Assembly: GCF_016461825.1 (NCBI RefSeq) | Contig: NZ_JAEMNU010000037.1 | Location: 114,034 to 178,033, forward strand | Direction of reading: 5' to 3' | DNA length: 64,000 nt | DNA from: Rugamonas violacea | GTDB taxonomy: Bacteria > Pseudomonadota > Gammaproteobacteria > Burkholderiales > Burkholderiaceae_D | Part shown: positions 22,197 to 31,999 of the stretch, piece after piece | Numbering within the stretch: position 1 is the first letter of the stretch | Layout of the letters: every line of letters begins with the position of its first letter | Position numbers and translations under genes: made by a program | The notes under the pieces: model-generated | What the model was told of the DNA's origin: nothing | Databases searched by the model: none | Seen by the model: the letters and a program-made list of their open reading frames with translations, nothing else

Positions 22197-22739
22197 ATGA
22201 TCACAAGCACCGAGCACAGCGCCAGCCGCGCGCTGGTCGCCGCGGCGGCCGCCGCCGCCGCCGCGCTGCCCAGCCAGTTCCTCACTTTCATGCTGGGCGA
22301 GGAGCAGTTCGCCGTCGGCATCCTCAACATCAAGGAGATCATCGAGTACGGCAGCCTGGCCACCGTGCCGATGATGCCGAGCTGCGTGCGCGGCGTCATC
22401 AACCTGCGCGGCGCGGTGGTGCCGGTGCTCGACCTGTCGGCCCGCTTCGGCCGCGCCAGCAGCCCGGTCAGCAAGCGCAGCTGCATCGTCATCGTCGAGC
22501 TGGCCGACAGCCAACAGGGCAAGCAGGTGCTGGGCATGCTGGTCGACGCCGTCAACGCCGTGGTCGACATCGCCGCCGGCGACATCGAGCCGCCGCCGGC
22601 CTTCGGCACGCGCATCCGGCCCGACTTCATCGCCGGCATCGGCAAGGCCAACGGCCGCTTCGTCAGCCTGCTGTCGATCGAGCGCGTGCTGTCGGGCGAA
22701 GAAATCGTCGCGCTGGCCCGCGCCGCCGCCCAGCACTGA
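22197..22739 (+). CDS. cheW: Coupling protein CheW (first copy)
   Basis: A 180-aa CheW scaffold that links receptors to CheA. An Ala-rich N-terminal extension precedes a conserved CheW fold: [42 protein letters not shown] and GMLVDAVNAVVDI. The ATG at 22197 has GGAG six bases upstream; a GTG at 22185 would overlap that site and is less likely. A second cheW lies at 28195, so the cluster could feed two receptor assemblies. Confidence 0.93.
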   Translation: MITSTEHSASRALVAAAAAAAAALPSQFLTFMLGEEQFAVGILNIKEIIEYGSLATVPMMPSCVRGVINLRGAVVPVLDLSARFGRASSPVSKRSCIVIVELADSQQGKQVLGMLVDAVNAVVDIAAGDIEPPPAFGTRIRPDFIAGIGKANGRFVSLLSIERVLSGEEIVALARAAAQH

Positions 22740-22747
22740 GGCCCGGC

Positions 22748-23560
22748 ATGGCGATGATCACCCTGACCGACCGCGAGTTTTCGCAGTTCCAGCGCTTCAT
22801 CTACGAGGCGGCGGGGATCTTCATGGCCAACGGCAAGCAGGCGCTGGTCAGCGGCCGCCTGGCCAAGCGCCTGGCGCACTTCCAGCTGGCCAGCTACGGC
22901 GACTACCTGCAACTGCTGGAGAGCCGCCGCGAGCCGGCCGAGCTGCAGATGGCGGTCGACCTGCTGACCACCAACGAGACCTACTTCTTCCGCGAGCCCA
23001 AGCACTTCGCCCTGCTGCGCGAGCTGGCGCAGGCGGCCAAGGCGCAGCAGCGCGGCCTGCGCGTGTGGAGCGGCGCCTGCTCCAGCGGCGAGGAGCCCTA
23101 CAGCATCGCCATGGTGCTGGCCGAGGTGCTCGGCGAGGCGCCCTGGGAGGTGCTCGGCACCGACATCAGCAGCCGCGTGCTGGACAAGGCGCGCCGCGGC
23201 CACTACCCGATGGAGCGGGCCAGCCAGATGCCGCCGGCCTACCTGAAGCGCTACTGTCTGAAGGGCCAGGGCGGCGAGGCCGGCACCATGCTGGTCGAGC
23301 GCGCGCTGCGCGCCCGCGTCAGCTTCCAGCACCTCAACCTGGTGCAACCGCTGCCCAAGCTGGGCAGCTTCGACCTGATCTTCCTGCGCAACGTGATGAT
23401 CTACTTCGACCTGGCCACCAAGCGCGCCGTGGTGGCCCGCCTGCTGGCCCAGCTGCGCCCCGGCGGCCACTTCCTGATCGGCCACTCGGAGACGCTGAAC
23501 GACATCAGCGACGCGGTGCAGGCGGTGGCGCCGTCGATCTACCGCAAGCCGGCGTCATGA
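22748..23560 (+). CDS. cheR: Chemoreceptor methyltransferase CheR
   Basis: A 270-aa SAM-dependent enzyme that methylates receptor glutamates. A helical N-terminal domain ([14 protein letters not shown]) is followed by the methyltransferase domain with NETYFFRE, the SAM loop [13 protein letters not shown], and [14 protein letters not shown]. The beta-subdomain, which binds pentapeptide tails in CheR proteins, is present in the expected place; two receptors downstream carry such tails. Its last codons overlap cheD by four bases (ATGA), implying translational coupling. GAGG lies seven bases before the ATG. Confidence 0.94.
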   Translation: MAMITLTDREFSQFQRFIYEAAGIFMANGKQALVSGRLAKRLAHFQLASYGDYLQLLESRREPAELQMAVDLLTTNETYFFREPKHFALLRELAQAAKAQQRGLRVWSGACSSGEEPYSIAMVLAEVLGEAPWEVLGTDISSRVLDKARRGHYPMERASQMPPAYLKRYCLKGQGGEAGTMLVERALRARVSFQHLNLVQPLPKLGSFDLIFLRNVMIYFDLATKRAVVARLLAQLRPGGHFLIGHSETLNDISDAVQAVAPSIYRKPAS

Positions 23561-24069
23561 GCGGCGGCCACAAGCTGATCGACGTGTTCCTGATGCCGGG
23601 CGACTGCTTCGTCGGCGACGAGCAGTACCGCGTGCGCACCCTGCTCGGCTCCTGCGTCTCGATCACGCTGTGGCATCCGGGCCGGCGCATCGGCGCCATG
23701 TCGCACTTCCTGCTGCCCGGCGTCAACCGCAAGGGCGACGACGGCCGTTCCGGCATGTACGGCGTCGACGCCATGAACTTCCTGCTGGCCGGCCTGGAGC
23801 GGCGCGGCGTGCCGCTGGCGCAGTGCCAGGGCAAGCTGTTCGGCGGCGGCGCGATGTTCCCGCGCAGCGCCAAGGTGCGCGACATCGGCACGCAGAACGG
23901 CGACTGCGCGCGCGAGCTGCTGCGCCAGCACGGCGTCGCGCTGGTGTCGGAGAGCCTGTTCGGCGAGGGCCACCGGCAGTTGATCTTCACCATCCGCAGC
24001 GGCGAGGTGCTGAGCCGCCAGGTGCCGCCCGATTTCGTGCTGCGCCGCCCGCACAAGGAGTCCGCATGA
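23557..24069 (+). CDS. cheD: Chemoreceptor glutamine deamidase CheD
   Basis: A 170-aa enzyme that deamidates receptor glutamines to glutamates and can interact with CheC/CheY systems. The catalytic Cys33 (LLGSCVSI) and His50 (MSHFLLPG) are present, along with the [12 protein letters not shown] and KLFGGGAMF segments of the family. It overlaps cheR upstream and cheB downstream by ATGA junctions, so the three are translated as a coupled block. No CheC or CheZ homologue is seen nearby. Confidence 0.94.
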   Translation: MSGGHKLIDVFLMPGDCFVGDEQYRVRTLLGSCVSITLWHPGRRIGAMSHFLLPGVNRKGDDGRSGMYGVDAMNFLLAGLERRGVPLAQCQGKLFGGGAMFPRSAKVRDIGTQNGDCARELLRQHGVALVSESLFGEGHRQLIFTIRSGEVLSRQVPPDFVLRRPHKESA

Positions 24070-25151
24070 GCATCGATGTGATGATCGTCGACGATTCGGC
24101 GGTGGTGCGCCAGGTGCTCAGCGGCCTGCTCAACGGCGCCCAGGGCATCGTCGTCACCCACGCCGTGGCCAACCCGTTGCTGGCGATGGAGCGCATGAAG
24201 ACGCAGTGGCCCGACGTCATCGTGCTCGACGTCGAGATGCCGCGCATGGACGGCATCACCTTCCTGCGCAAGATCATGGCCGAGCGGCCGACGCCGGTGG
24301 TGATCTGCTCGACCTTGACCGAGAAGGGCGCGCAGACCTCGATGGACGCGCTGGCCGCCGGCGCCGTGGCGATCATCACCAAGCCGCGCCTCGACCTCAA
24401 GCAGTTCCTGCACGACAGCGCCGACGAGCTGGTCTCGGCGGTGCGCGCGGCGGCCGGCGCCAACGTGCGCCGCCTGGCCGGGCGCGCGGCGGCGCCGCCG
24501 CCGCAGCCCACCGTCAAGCACAACGCCGACGTGATCCTGCCGCCGGCCGAGGGCCGGGCGATGACCCAGACCACCGAGCGGGTGGTGGCGCTGGGCACCT
24601 CGACCGGCGGCACCCAGGCGCTGGAGGAGGTGCTGACGGCGCTGCCGCGGGTCTGCCCCGGCATCGTCATCGTCCAGCACATGCCGGAGAAGTTCACCGC
24701 CGCCTTCGCCGCGCGGCTCGACAGCGTCTGCCAGATCAGCGTCAAGGAGGCCGCCAACAACGACCGGGTGGTGCCCGGCCGCGCCCTGATCGCGCCCGGC
24801 GGCAAGCACATGCTGTTGCGCCGCACCGGCGCCTACTACTTCGTCGAGGTGGTCGACGGCCCGCTGGTGAACCGCCACCGGCCCTCGGTCGACGTGTTGT
24901 TCCGCTCGGTGGCGCGCTGCGCCGGCGCCAACGCGCTGGGCGTCATCATGACCGGCATGGGCGACGACGGCGCCGCCGGCCTGCTCGAGATGCTCAAGGC
25001 CGGCGCCCGCACGGTGGCGCAGGACGAGGCCAGCTGCGTGGTCTACGGCATGCCCAAGGAGGCGGTCAAGCGCGGCGGCGTCGAGAAGAGCATGCCGCTC
25101 AACCTGATCCACCGCGAGATCCTGCAGCAGCTCGCCTCCTTTCTCAACTGA
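24066..25151 (+). CDS. cheB: Chemotaxis methylesterase/response regulator CheB
   Basis: A 361-aa two-domain enzyme. The receiver domain has DD (9-10), Asp55 in [11 protein letters not shown] and KPRL. After a Pro-rich linker, the methylesterase domain carries the catalytic triad Ser179 (GTSTGG), His205 (QHMP) and Asp301 (MGDDG), with the same spacing as in enteric CheB. It removes methyl groups from receptors when phosphorylated by CheA. Its ATG overlaps the cheD stop by four bases. Confidence 0.95.
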   Translation: MSIDVMIVDDSAVVRQVLSGLLNGAQGIVVTHAVANPLLAMERMKTQWPDVIVLDVEMPRMDGITFLRKIMAERPTPVVICSTLTEKGAQTSMDALAAGAVAIITKPRLDLKQFLHDSADELVSAVRAAAGANVRRLAGRAAAPPPQPTVKHNADVILPPAEGRAMTQTTERVVALGTSTGGTQALEEVLTALPRVCPGIVIVQHMPEKFTAAFAARLDSVCQISVKEAANNDRVVPGRALIAPGGKHMLLRRTGAYYFVEVVDGPLVNRHRPSVDVLFRSVARCAGANALGVIMTGMGDDGAAGLLEMLKAGARTVAQDEASCVVYGMPKEAVKRGGVEKSMPLNLIHREILQQLASFLN

Positions 25152-25163
25152 GCGGAACCGGCC

Positions 25164-26438
25164 ATGACCATCGACAGCTCCGTCCAGCCCGCCGCCGCCG
25201 GCCACGCCGCCGCCGCCCCCTGGCACGGCCAGAGCGTGCTGGTGGTCGAGGACAGCGCGGTGCAGCGGGCCCACCTGGTCGCCCTGCTGCGCGAGTTGGG
25301 CTTCGCCACCGTGCTCGAGGCGGCCGACGGCAACGAGGCGCTGCGCGTCATCGAGGGCGCCGGCGGCACGCCGCTGTTCCTGGTCTTGACCGACCTGGAG
25401 ATGCCGGGCATGGACGGCATCGAGCTGACCTGCCAGCTGCGCGAGCGGCGCCTGGTGCGCCACCTGATCGTCATCAGCGCGCGCGACCCGCGCCTGCTCG
25501 AAATCATCGAGAGCATGGGTTCGGAGGACGCCAGCTTCGGCCTGCTCGGCACCCTGCTCAAGCCGGTGCAGGCGGCCGCGCTGCAACAGCTGCTCGAGCT
25601 GACCGCGCGCGCGCCCGGCGGCCAGGCCCGCCCGCCCGACTTCGTGCCGACCCTGGCCGAGCTGGCGGCGGCGCTGGCGCGGCGCGAGTTCCTGCCGTAT
25701 TTCCAGCCCAAGGTGGCCATGGGCAGCGGCCAGCTGAAGGGCGTCGAGGCGCTGGCGCGCTGGCAGCATCCGCAGCGCGGCTTGCTGGCGCCGCTGTACT
25801 TCATCGGCCCGCTGGAGGGCAGCGCGCTGATGGCCGATTTCACCCTGGCCATCGTCGGCCAGGTGCTCGAGCGCATGCTGGCCTGGCGCGAGGCCGGCCT
25901 GCCGCCGCTCACCGTGTCGATCAACCTGTCGGCCGACAATCTGGCCGAGCGCGCCTTCATCGACCGCCTGACGGCGCTGGTGCTGGCCTCCGGCGTGGCG
26001 CCGGCGGCGCTGGTGTGGGAGGTCACCGAGACCAGCGTGATGCGCCAGCTGTCGCAGTCGCTGACCAACCTGGGGCGGTTGCGCCTGATGGGCTTCGGCC
26101 TGGCGATGGACGACTTCGGCATCGGCTATTCGTCGATGCAGCAGTTCGCCCGCTGCCCGTTCACCGAACTGAAGATCGACCGCGCCTTCGTGCACGGCGC
26201 GGCGCAGTGGCCGAACCGCCACGTCGTGCTGAAGAGCGCGCTCGAACTGGGCCAGCGCCTCGGCGTGCACACGGTGGCCGAGGGTGTCGAGAGCGAGGCC
26301 GACTGGCGTCTGCTGCGCGACCTCGGCTGCGACATGGCGCAGGGTTATCTGCTGGCGCGGCCGATGCCGGCCGAGGAGCTGCTCGGTTGGATGCGGCGCG
26401 ACCGCCGCCGCCTGCGCGAACTGGCCGGCAGCGCATGA
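25164..26438 (+). CDS. Response regulator with EAL c-di-GMP phosphodiesterase domain
   Basis: A 424-aa REC-EAL protein. The receiver domain has ED (29-30), acceptor Asp77 ([10 protein letters not shown]) and LLKP. The EAL domain starts near 165 and keeps the catalytic residues: EAL at 195-197, NLS, E in [21 protein letters not shown] and AEGVE, so it should hydrolyse c-di-GMP. It begins 12 bp after cheB, so a CheA-controlled lowering of c-di-GMP is plausible. The window's diguanylate cyclase (14728-16449) makes the opposite reaction but is not in this operon. Confidence 0.9.
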   Translation: MTIDSSVQPAAAGHAAAAPWHGQSVLVVEDSAVQRAHLVALLRELGFATVLEAADGNEALRVIEGAGGTPLFLVLTDLEMPGMDGIELTCQLRERRLVRHLIVISARDPRLLEIIESMGSEDASFGLLGTLLKPVQAAALQQLLELTARAPGGQARPPDFVPTLAELAAALARREFLPYFQPKVAMGSGQLKGVEALARWQHPQRGLLAPLYFIGPLEGSALMADFTLAIVGQVLERMLAWREAGLPPLTVSINLSADNLAERAFIDRLTALVLASGVAPAALVWEVTETSVMRQLSQSLTNLGRLRLMGFGLAMDDFGIGYSSMQQFARCPFTELKIDRAFVHGAAQWPNRHVVLKSALELGQRLGVHTVAEGVESEADWRLLRDLGCDMAQGYLLARPMPAEELLGWMRRDRRRLRELAGSA

Positions 26439-26505
26439 GTTGACGACGACGGCCGGCGCCGCTGGCGGCCGGACCATAAAGCAAGAACCACACTGGGGAG
26501 ACGAT

Positions 26506-28182
26506 ATGTTGAACAATCTAACGGTCAAGAGCAAAATCATCGGACTGATCGCGGTGGCCGTGCTGGCCTTGCTGGTGGTGGTGCTGATCGCCTTCCTCGG
26601 CATGCGCAAGCAGTCGGACATGCTTGAGGAGGTGGGGCGCAACCGCATGCCCTCGCTGCAAAGCCTGCAGACCATCAACGAGTCGAAGACGGCGCTGCGC
26701 TCGTCCAACCGGGCGGTCGATTCGATGGCGACCTACTTCAACGATCCCAAGGACGTCGCCCACGAGGTCAAGCGCAAGGCCGAGATCATGGCCGACCTGG
26801 AAAAGGCCTGGAAGGTCTACGATCCGCTGCCGCAGAGCGCCGAGGAGGCGGTGGTGTGGAAGCAGTTCGTCAAGGATTGGGAAGGCTGGAAACAGCGCGA
26901 CGCGCAAATTGTCGAACTGATGAACCGCATCGTCGCCGCCGATCCGGCCAAGCGCAAGGAACTGTTCGCCGCGCTGCACCAGGCCATCCTCGACAACCGG
27001 CCCGCCTTCCACGCCGTCGAGGAGGGGCTGGACAAGCTGGTGACGATGAACGCCAAGTACGGCGAGGACGCCGTCAAGGAGGCCGAGGCGGCGTCGGCCG
27101 GCGCGCTGCGCCAGATGTACATCGCCTCGGCCGCCGCGCTGGCGCTGCTGGTGGCGCTGGGCGCGGTGATCCTGGGCGGCATCCTGCGCCAGCTGGGCGG
27201 CGACCCGTCGTATGCCGCCGAGATCGTGCGCCTGGTGGCCGACGGCGACCTGACCGCCGACGTCGTCGTCAAGCCGGGCGACACCGGCAGCCTGCTGGCG
27301 GCGATGAAGAACATGATCGAGAAGCTATCCCACGTGGTGCAGGAGGTCAACAACGGCGCCGAGGCGCTGGCCAGCGCCTCCGAGGAGGTCAGCGCCACCG
27401 CCCAGTCGCTGTCGCAGGCGGCCAGCGAGCAGGCCGCCGGCACCGAGCAGACCAGCGCCTCGGTCGAGCAGATGACCGCCTCGATCTCGCAGAACACCGA
27501 GAACGCCAAGGTCACCGACGGCATCGCCAGCAAGGCGGCGCTGGAGGCGGCCGAGGGCGGCGACGCGGTGCGCTCGACGGTGGCGGCGATGCAGCAGATC
27601 GCCCGCAAGATCAGCATCATCGACGACATCGCCTACCAGACCAATCTGCTGGCGTTGAACGCGGCGATCGAGGCGGCGCGCGCCGGCGAGCACGGCAAGG
27701 GTTTCGCCGTGGTCGCCGCCGAGGTGCGCAAGCTGGCCGAGCGCAGCCAGGTGGCGGCGCAGGAGATCGAGCAGGTCGCCAGCAGCAGCGTCGAACTGGC
27801 CGAGAAGGCCGGCAAGCTGCTCGACGAGATGGTGCCCAACATCCGCCGCACCTCCAACCTGGTGCAGGAGATCACCGCCGCCTCGGAGGAGCAGTCGGCC
27901 GGCGTCGGCCAGATCAACGCCGCCGTCACCCAGCTCAGCCAGACCACCCAGCAGAACGCCTCCAGCTCGGAGGAGCTGGCCGCCACCGCCGAGGAAATGA
28001 GCGGCCAGGCCGAGCAGCTGCAGCAGACCATGTCCTTCTTCAAATTGATGGGCGCGCCGCGCAAGGCGCTGCCGCGGACGCCTGCGCGCGGCGGCAAGAA
28101 GGCCGCCGGCCCGGGGCAGGGCGGCCGCCGCCAGATGGCCGAGATGGGCGATCCGGACGAGTCGCATTTCGTCAAGTTTTAG
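26506..28182 (+). CDS. Methyl-accepting chemotaxis protein with C-terminal pentapeptide
   Basis: A 558-aa receptor. Helix ~11-33 and helix ~206-228 enclose a ~170-residue, mostly helical (four-helix-bundle-like) periplasmic sensor. A HAMP-like segment ([19 protein letters not shown]) leads to the signalling domain with tip [20 protein letters not shown] near 371. After a basic, Gly-rich linker the protein ends HFVKF, which fits the x-[HFYW]-x-x-[HFYW] consensus of CheR/CheB-tethering tails. ATG at 26506 follows GGGGAG by five bases. It is 12 bp from the next cheW. Confidence 0.92.
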   Translation: MLNNLTVKSKIIGLIAVAVLALLVVVLIAFLGMRKQSDMLEEVGRNRMPSLQSLQTINESKTALRSSNRAVDSMATYFNDPKDVAHEVKRKAEIMADLEKAWKVYDPLPQSAEEAVVWKQFVKDWEGWKQRDAQIVELMNRIVAADPAKRKELFAALHQAILDNRPAFHAVEEGLDKLVTMNAKYGEDAVKEAEAASAGALRQMYIASAAALALLVALGAVILGGILRQLGGDPSYAAEIVRLVADGDLTADVVVKPGDTGSLLAAMKNMIEKLSHVVQEVNNGAEALASASEEVSATAQSLSQAASEQAAGTEQTSASVEQMTASISQNTENAKVTDGIASKAALEAAEGGDAVRSTVAAMQQIARKISIIDDIAYQTNLLALNAAIEAARAGEHGKGFAVVAAEVRKLAERSQVAAQEIEQVASSSVELAEKAGKLLDEMVPNIRRTSNLVQEITAASEEQSAGVGQINAAVTQLSQTTQQNASSSEELAATAEEMSGQAEQLQQTMSFFKLMGAPRKALPRTPARGGKKAAGPGQGGRRQMAEMGDPDESHFVKF

Positions 28183-28194
28183 GAGGGCTGCGGC

Positions 28195-28758
28195 ATGGGC
28201 GCTTTGCCGGTAGTGACGTCGGCCTCGCCGCAGGTGGCGGCGCAGTACCTGACCTTTTTGCTGGGGGCCGACATGTTCGCCATCGGCATCCTGGCGGTCA
28301 AGGAGATCATCGAGTACGGCGGCGTGACGGCGCTGCCGGGCATGCCGGCCTGTATCAGCGGCGTCATCAACCTGCGCGGCGCCGCCGTGCCGGTGCTCGA
28401 CCTGGCGCGCCGCCTCGACCGCGCGCCCGGTCCGGTGACCAAGCGCACCTGCATCATCGTGCTTGAGGTGGCGGCCGACGACGGCGCCTTCGTCATCGGC
28501 ATCCTGGTCGACGCGGTGCAGGCGGTGGTCGACATCGGCGCCGCCGACATCGAGCCGGCGCCCAGCTTCGGCGCCCAGGTGCGCGCCGAGCTGTTGCTGG
28601 GCATCGGCAAGATCGGCGGCCGCTTCGTCCTGCTGCTCGACGTGCAGCACGTCGTCGCCGGCAGCGAGATCGCCGCGCTGGCCGCCGCCGGCGGCGCGCC
28701 GCCGCCGCTCGACACGGAATTGGCCGCGCCGGCCGCGGCGGAACCGGCCGCGCCCTGA
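28195..28758 (+). CDS. cheW: Coupling protein CheW (second copy)
   Basis: A 187-aa CheW paralogue, clearly homologous to the one at 22197: [42 protein letters not shown] and [14 protein letters not shown]. It carries an Ala/Pro-rich tail (~25 residues) absent from the first copy. Being 12 bp behind a receptor gene, it probably couples that receptor or the next one. Confidence 0.92.
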   Translation: MGALPVVTSASPQVAAQYLTFLLGADMFAIGILAVKEIIEYGGVTALPGMPACISGVINLRGAAVPVLDLARRLDRAPGPVTKRTCIIVLEVAADDGAFVIGILVDAVQAVVDIGAADIEPAPSFGAQVRAELLLGIGKIGGRFVLLLDVQHVVAGSEIAALAAAGGAPPPLDTELAAPAAAEPAAP

Positions 28759-29062
28759 GCCGACCCGGCCGCGCCAGGCCGCCAGGCCGCCGTGCGATCG
28801 CCCGGCGCGGCGCGCCGTGGACGCCGGCGCCGCTGCGATTGTCAACCCGGCCCAGGTGCTGGCCGACGCCGGCCGGCGCGCCCGCGCCGCCTCGCCGGCG
28901 GCATGCGCGGGCGCGGATGCGACAAGGTGGTTTTTGGGGAGAATTGCCGTCCATTATTACGGCACAATGGCTTCTGCTTGTCCCCGCGTTCCCCCCGCCG
29001 CCGCCGCGATCCGCAGGTCCGTCCTGCCGCCTTGCCTCGGCCGCCACCCTGAGGAGTTGGCC
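28759..29062. other. Intergenic region before the third receptor gene
   Basis: About 300 bp without a gene. It includes a 6-bp inverted repeat TGCCGT / ACGGCA (28945-28964) in an AT-richer patch. A weak sigma28-like arrangement (GTGGTTTT, 11-nt spacer, GCCGTCCA) overlaps it. GAGGAG at 29051-29056 is the ribosome binding site of the next gene. Confidence 0.4.
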
Positions 29063-30547
29063 ATGTTGAGACGGATGAAAATGGAGACCCGGCTGCAGCT
29101 GGGCCTGGGCACCATCGTGCTGTTGGTGGTGCTGCTCGGCGTGGTCGCCTTCGCCAAGCTGAACGCCTTGCAGGGCCACTGGGACGAGATCGAAAATGTC
29201 ACCATGGTGCGCAAGGACGCCGTGCTGGCCGTGGTGCGCGCCCACGGCGACGCCGTCCACCACTTCAAGAACTACGTCCTGCGCGGCGGCGACAGCGCCG
29301 CCAAGTTCCGCGCCGACCTGCTGGCCATCGACAAGGCGGTCGCCAGCTATCAGCTGCGTGGCGAGCTGAGCAACGATGAGCAGACCCAGTTGAACGAAAT
29401 TCGCAGCGGCAGCAAGGCCTATCTCGACAGCATGCTGGAGCTGGAGGCGCTGCGCGCCAAGGGCGCCGGCGTGGCCGAGCTGGACAAGGCGGCCAGGGGC
29501 GCCGACGCCGTCATCGCCGCCGCCAGCGACAAGCTGTTGCTGATCAACGCCGCCGAGACGCGCCACGAGTCGGAGCAGATGGGCAGCGTCGCCGAGTCGG
29601 CCAAGCGGCTGATCCTCGCCGTCGATGTCGCCATCGCCGTGGCCGGCTGCCTGCTGGCCTGGTGGTTGTCGCGCAGCCTGGGCCTGGTGGTGCGCGACGT
29701 GCAGCAGGTGGTGGCCCAGCTGGCCGGCGCCTCGCAGGAGGTCAGCGCCACCGCGCAAACATTGTCGCAGGCGTCCAGCGAGCAGGCCGCCAGCGTCGAG
29801 GAGACCAGCGCCTCGATCGAGCAGATGAGCGCCTCGATCGCCCAGAACGCCGAGAACGCCAAGCTGACCGAAGGCATGGCGACCCAGGCGGCGCAGGAGG
29901 CGGCGCGCGGCGGCGAGGTGGTCAAGGCGACGGCGGCGGCGATGCGGCAGATCGCGCTGAAGATCGGCATCATCGACGACATCGCCTACCAGACCAACCT
30001 GCTGGCGCTGAACGCCGCCATCGAGGCGGCCCGCGCCCACGAGCACGGCAAGGGCTTCGCCGTGGTCGCCGCCGAGGTGCGCAAGCTGGCCGAGCGCAGC
30101 CAGGTGGCGGCGCGCGAGATCGGCGAGGTGGCGGCCAACAGCGTGCAACTGGCCGAGCAGGCCGGCGTGCTGCTCGACGCCATCGTGCCGGCGATCCGCA
30201 AGACCTCCGACCTGGTGCAGGAGATCGCCGCCGCGTCGGAGGAGCAGTCGTCCGGTGTGCGGCAGATCAACAGCGCGGTCGGCCAGTTGAGCCAGACCAC
30301 CCAGCTCAACGCCGCCAGCTCGGAGGAGCTGGCCGCCACCGCCGAGGAGATGAGCGCCCAGGCCGAGCAGCTCGAACAGCTGATGCGCTTGTTCCGCCTG
30401 CACGTGGTCGAGGCGGCGCCGGCGCGCGCGTCGGTGCGGCCGACGGCGATCCGCGCCGGCCAGGCGCGGCGCGACACCCGGCCGGCGCGCAAGCTGGCCT
30501 TCGGCGCCGACGGCGGCCCGGACGAAAACCACTTCACCAAGTTCTAA
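29063..30547 (+). CDS. Methyl-accepting chemotaxis protein with C-terminal pentapeptide
   Basis: A 494-aa receptor. Helices ~11-32 and ~184-205 bracket a ~150-residue helical sensor. No clear HAMP segment lies between the second helix and the signalling domain, whose tip [20 protein letters not shown] is near 307. The last residues are HFTKF, matching the tail of the receptor at 26506 and the general CheR/CheB-tether consensus. The signalling halves of the two receptors are very similar, suggesting duplication with divergence of the sensor. GAGGAG precedes the ATG. It is the last gene of the cluster. Confidence 0.92.
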   Translation: MLRRMKMETRLQLGLGTIVLLVVLLGVVAFAKLNALQGHWDEIENVTMVRKDAVLAVVRAHGDAVHHFKNYVLRGGDSAAKFRADLLAIDKAVASYQLRGELSNDEQTQLNEIRSGSKAYLDSMLELEALRAKGAGVAELDKAARGADAVIAAASDKLLLINAAETRHESEQMGSVAESAKRLILAVDVAIAVAGCLLAWWLSRSLGLVVRDVQQVVAQLAGASQEVSATAQTLSQASSEQAASVEETSASIEQMSASIAQNAENAKLTEGMATQAAQEAARGGEVVKATAAAMRQIALKIGIIDDIAYQTNLLALNAAIEAARAHEHGKGFAVVAAEVRKLAERSQVAAREIGEVAANSVQLAEQAGVLLDAIVPAIRKTSDLVQEIAAASEEQSSGVRQINSAVGQLSQTTQLNAASSEELAATAEEMSAQAEQLEQLMRLFRLHVVEAAPARASVRPTAIRAGQARRDTRPARKLAFGADGGPDENHFTKF

Positions 30548-30564
30548 GCGCCCACGTAAACGCC

Positions 30565-30589
30565 GGAGGGAGGCGCGCGGCCTCCCTCC
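30565..30589 (+). terminator. Hairpin at the end of the chemotaxis cluster
   Basis: A 9-bp perfect stem GGAGGGAGG / CCTCCCTCC with a 7-nt loop lies between convergent genes. No T run follows on either strand, so it may be a weak bidirectional terminator or mRNA-end structure. Confidence 0.5.
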
Positions 30590-30615
30590 CGTTCATGCCG
30601 CGGCGCGCGCCGCGC

Positions 30616-31419
30616 TTACTGCTTGACGAACTTCAGCGTCATGCGGTCGCTCTCGCCGATCGCCGTGTAGCCGGCGCGGTTCTCGTCCTTGTTGGCGTAG
30701 GTCGGCGGCAGCGCCCAGACGCCGCTCTTGTGGTCGGCCTTGTCCTTGGGATTGGCGTTGATCTCCGACTTGGCCGCCAGCTTGAAGCCGGCCGCCTCGG
30801 CCAGGCCGATCACGTAACTCTCCGACATATAGCCGGTGCTGGCCGTGGCGTCCTGCTTCTGGCCGGCCGGCAGGCGGTGCTCGACCACGCCGAACACGCC
30901 GCCCGGTTTCAGGCTGGTGTGGACGCTGGCGAACAGCGCCTTCAGATTCTCCGGTCCGCTCGGAATCCAGTTGTGGATGTTGCGGAAGGTGAGCACCATG
31001 TCGGCGCTGCCGGCCGGCGCGAACTCGTACTTGCGCGGCGGCTCGAAGACGCCCAGTTGCACCTTGTTGAACACCGTCGGCCGCGCGTTCAGGCGGGTCA
31101 AAAAGCGCTCGGCGCCGCGCCGCGCGTCGGCGTCCGGCGAGGCCAGCTCGTTGCCGGCGGCGATCAGCTTGCCGCGTTCGCGCAGATACGGCGCCAGGAT
31201 CTCGGTGTACCAGCCGCCGCCCGGCGCCAGCTCGACCACCGTCATGTCCGGCTTGATGCCGAAGAAGGCCAGCGTTTCATACGGATGGCGGGCGCCGTCG
31301 CGCAGCGCGTTGGCCGGCGTGCGGTTCTCGCCGGCGATGGCGGCCTTCAGCGCATCGTCGGCCTGGGCCATGCCGGCCATGCCGCACAACAGGGCGCTGG
31401 CCAGTAGTAGTCGTTTCAT
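30616..31419 (-). CDS. Exported class I methyltransferase-like protein
   Basis: A 267-aa protein with a clear signal peptide (MKRLLLASALLCGMAGMAQA) and a mature domain with a SAM-methyltransferase outline: a VVELAPGGGWYTEIL loop like motif I, FRNIHNW, and LKPGGVFGVVEHR like the later motifs. Related proteins are annotated as predicted methyltransferases. Export to a compartment without known SAM is odd, so it may have lost or changed activity. The start at 31419 has AAGAGGAG upstream; a longer ORF start at 31467 would disrupt the signal. Convergent with the chemotaxis cluster. Confidence 0.82.
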   Translation of the reverse strand: MKRLLLASALLCGMAGMAQADDALKAAIAGENRTPANALRDGARHPYETLAFFGIKPDMTVVELAPGGGWYTEILAPYLRERGKLIAAGNELASPDADARRGAERFLTRLNARPTVFNKVQLGVFEPPRKYEFAPAGSADMVLTFRNIHNWIPSGPENLKALFASVHTSLKPGGVFGVVEHRLPAGQKQDATASTGYMSESYVIGLAEAAGFKLAAKSEINANPKDKADHKSGVWALPPTYANKDENRAGYTAIGESDRMTLKFVKQ

Positions 31420-31999
31420 GCAATGTCTCCTCTTGGTGGGTGGGATGCTGCGATGGGCGGGCGACACGGCGGCGGTCGCCCTGCGCGATCATCGGCCAAC
31501 TGCGCCGGCCGGTCAAGTGAATCCGCCGTGCCGCCGCGCTGTCGGGCGTCCGCCGTTCGGCCGCGCCGTTCGGCCACGCCGTTCGGCCGGCGCCGCCGAT
31601 AGTGTCCGGCTAGCGTACGCGGACACCCGGCGGACACTCTGCGGACACTTTTGCAAGAATTTCCCGGCACGGCGCGACACGGCGCGGCCGCCCGGCCGGA
31701 CCTCACGCCTGCGCTCTTCCCTGCCAGAATGCAAGTCGCTCCCGGGCTTGGCTCCCGGCTTTGGCGCCTGGGCCGGCTCCGCCGTTTCGTGGCATAAATA
31801 TTGCCTATCTCGTTTCTTATTTTGCTGGTAATGTTGCCCCTCATTACGCGATGTTGAGCTTCGGCGTGATGGCAAAACACCCGTAAGTTGTGGAACCAGC
31901 CAGTAGCACAAGCCGTGGCGCACAAGACCCGGCGGAACCGAGCAAGACCCCGCGTGCGGCCCGTCCGCAACCCGATGCGTGAGTTTTTTTGGAGATACT
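31420..31999. other. Long leader/promoter region of the TldD-MoxR cluster
   Basis: About 580 bp with no supported gene. Three near copies of CGCCGTTCGGCC occur at 31548-31585. An AT-rich patch at 31790-31850 probably carries the promoter for the large downstream operon, although no clean -35/-10 pair is assigned. GGAG at 31991-31994 is the ribosome binding site of the first gene. Confidence 0.4.

Noticed and set aside
23505-26708. Minus-strand open frame of about 1,070 codons opposite cheD, cheB and REC-EAL
   Set aside because: No domains; the plus strand is fully explained by the chemotaxis genes.
28935-28970. Sigma28-like promoter before the third receptor gene
   Set aside because: The GCCG core and 11-nt spacing are suggestive, but the -35 match is poor; not strong enough for a feature.
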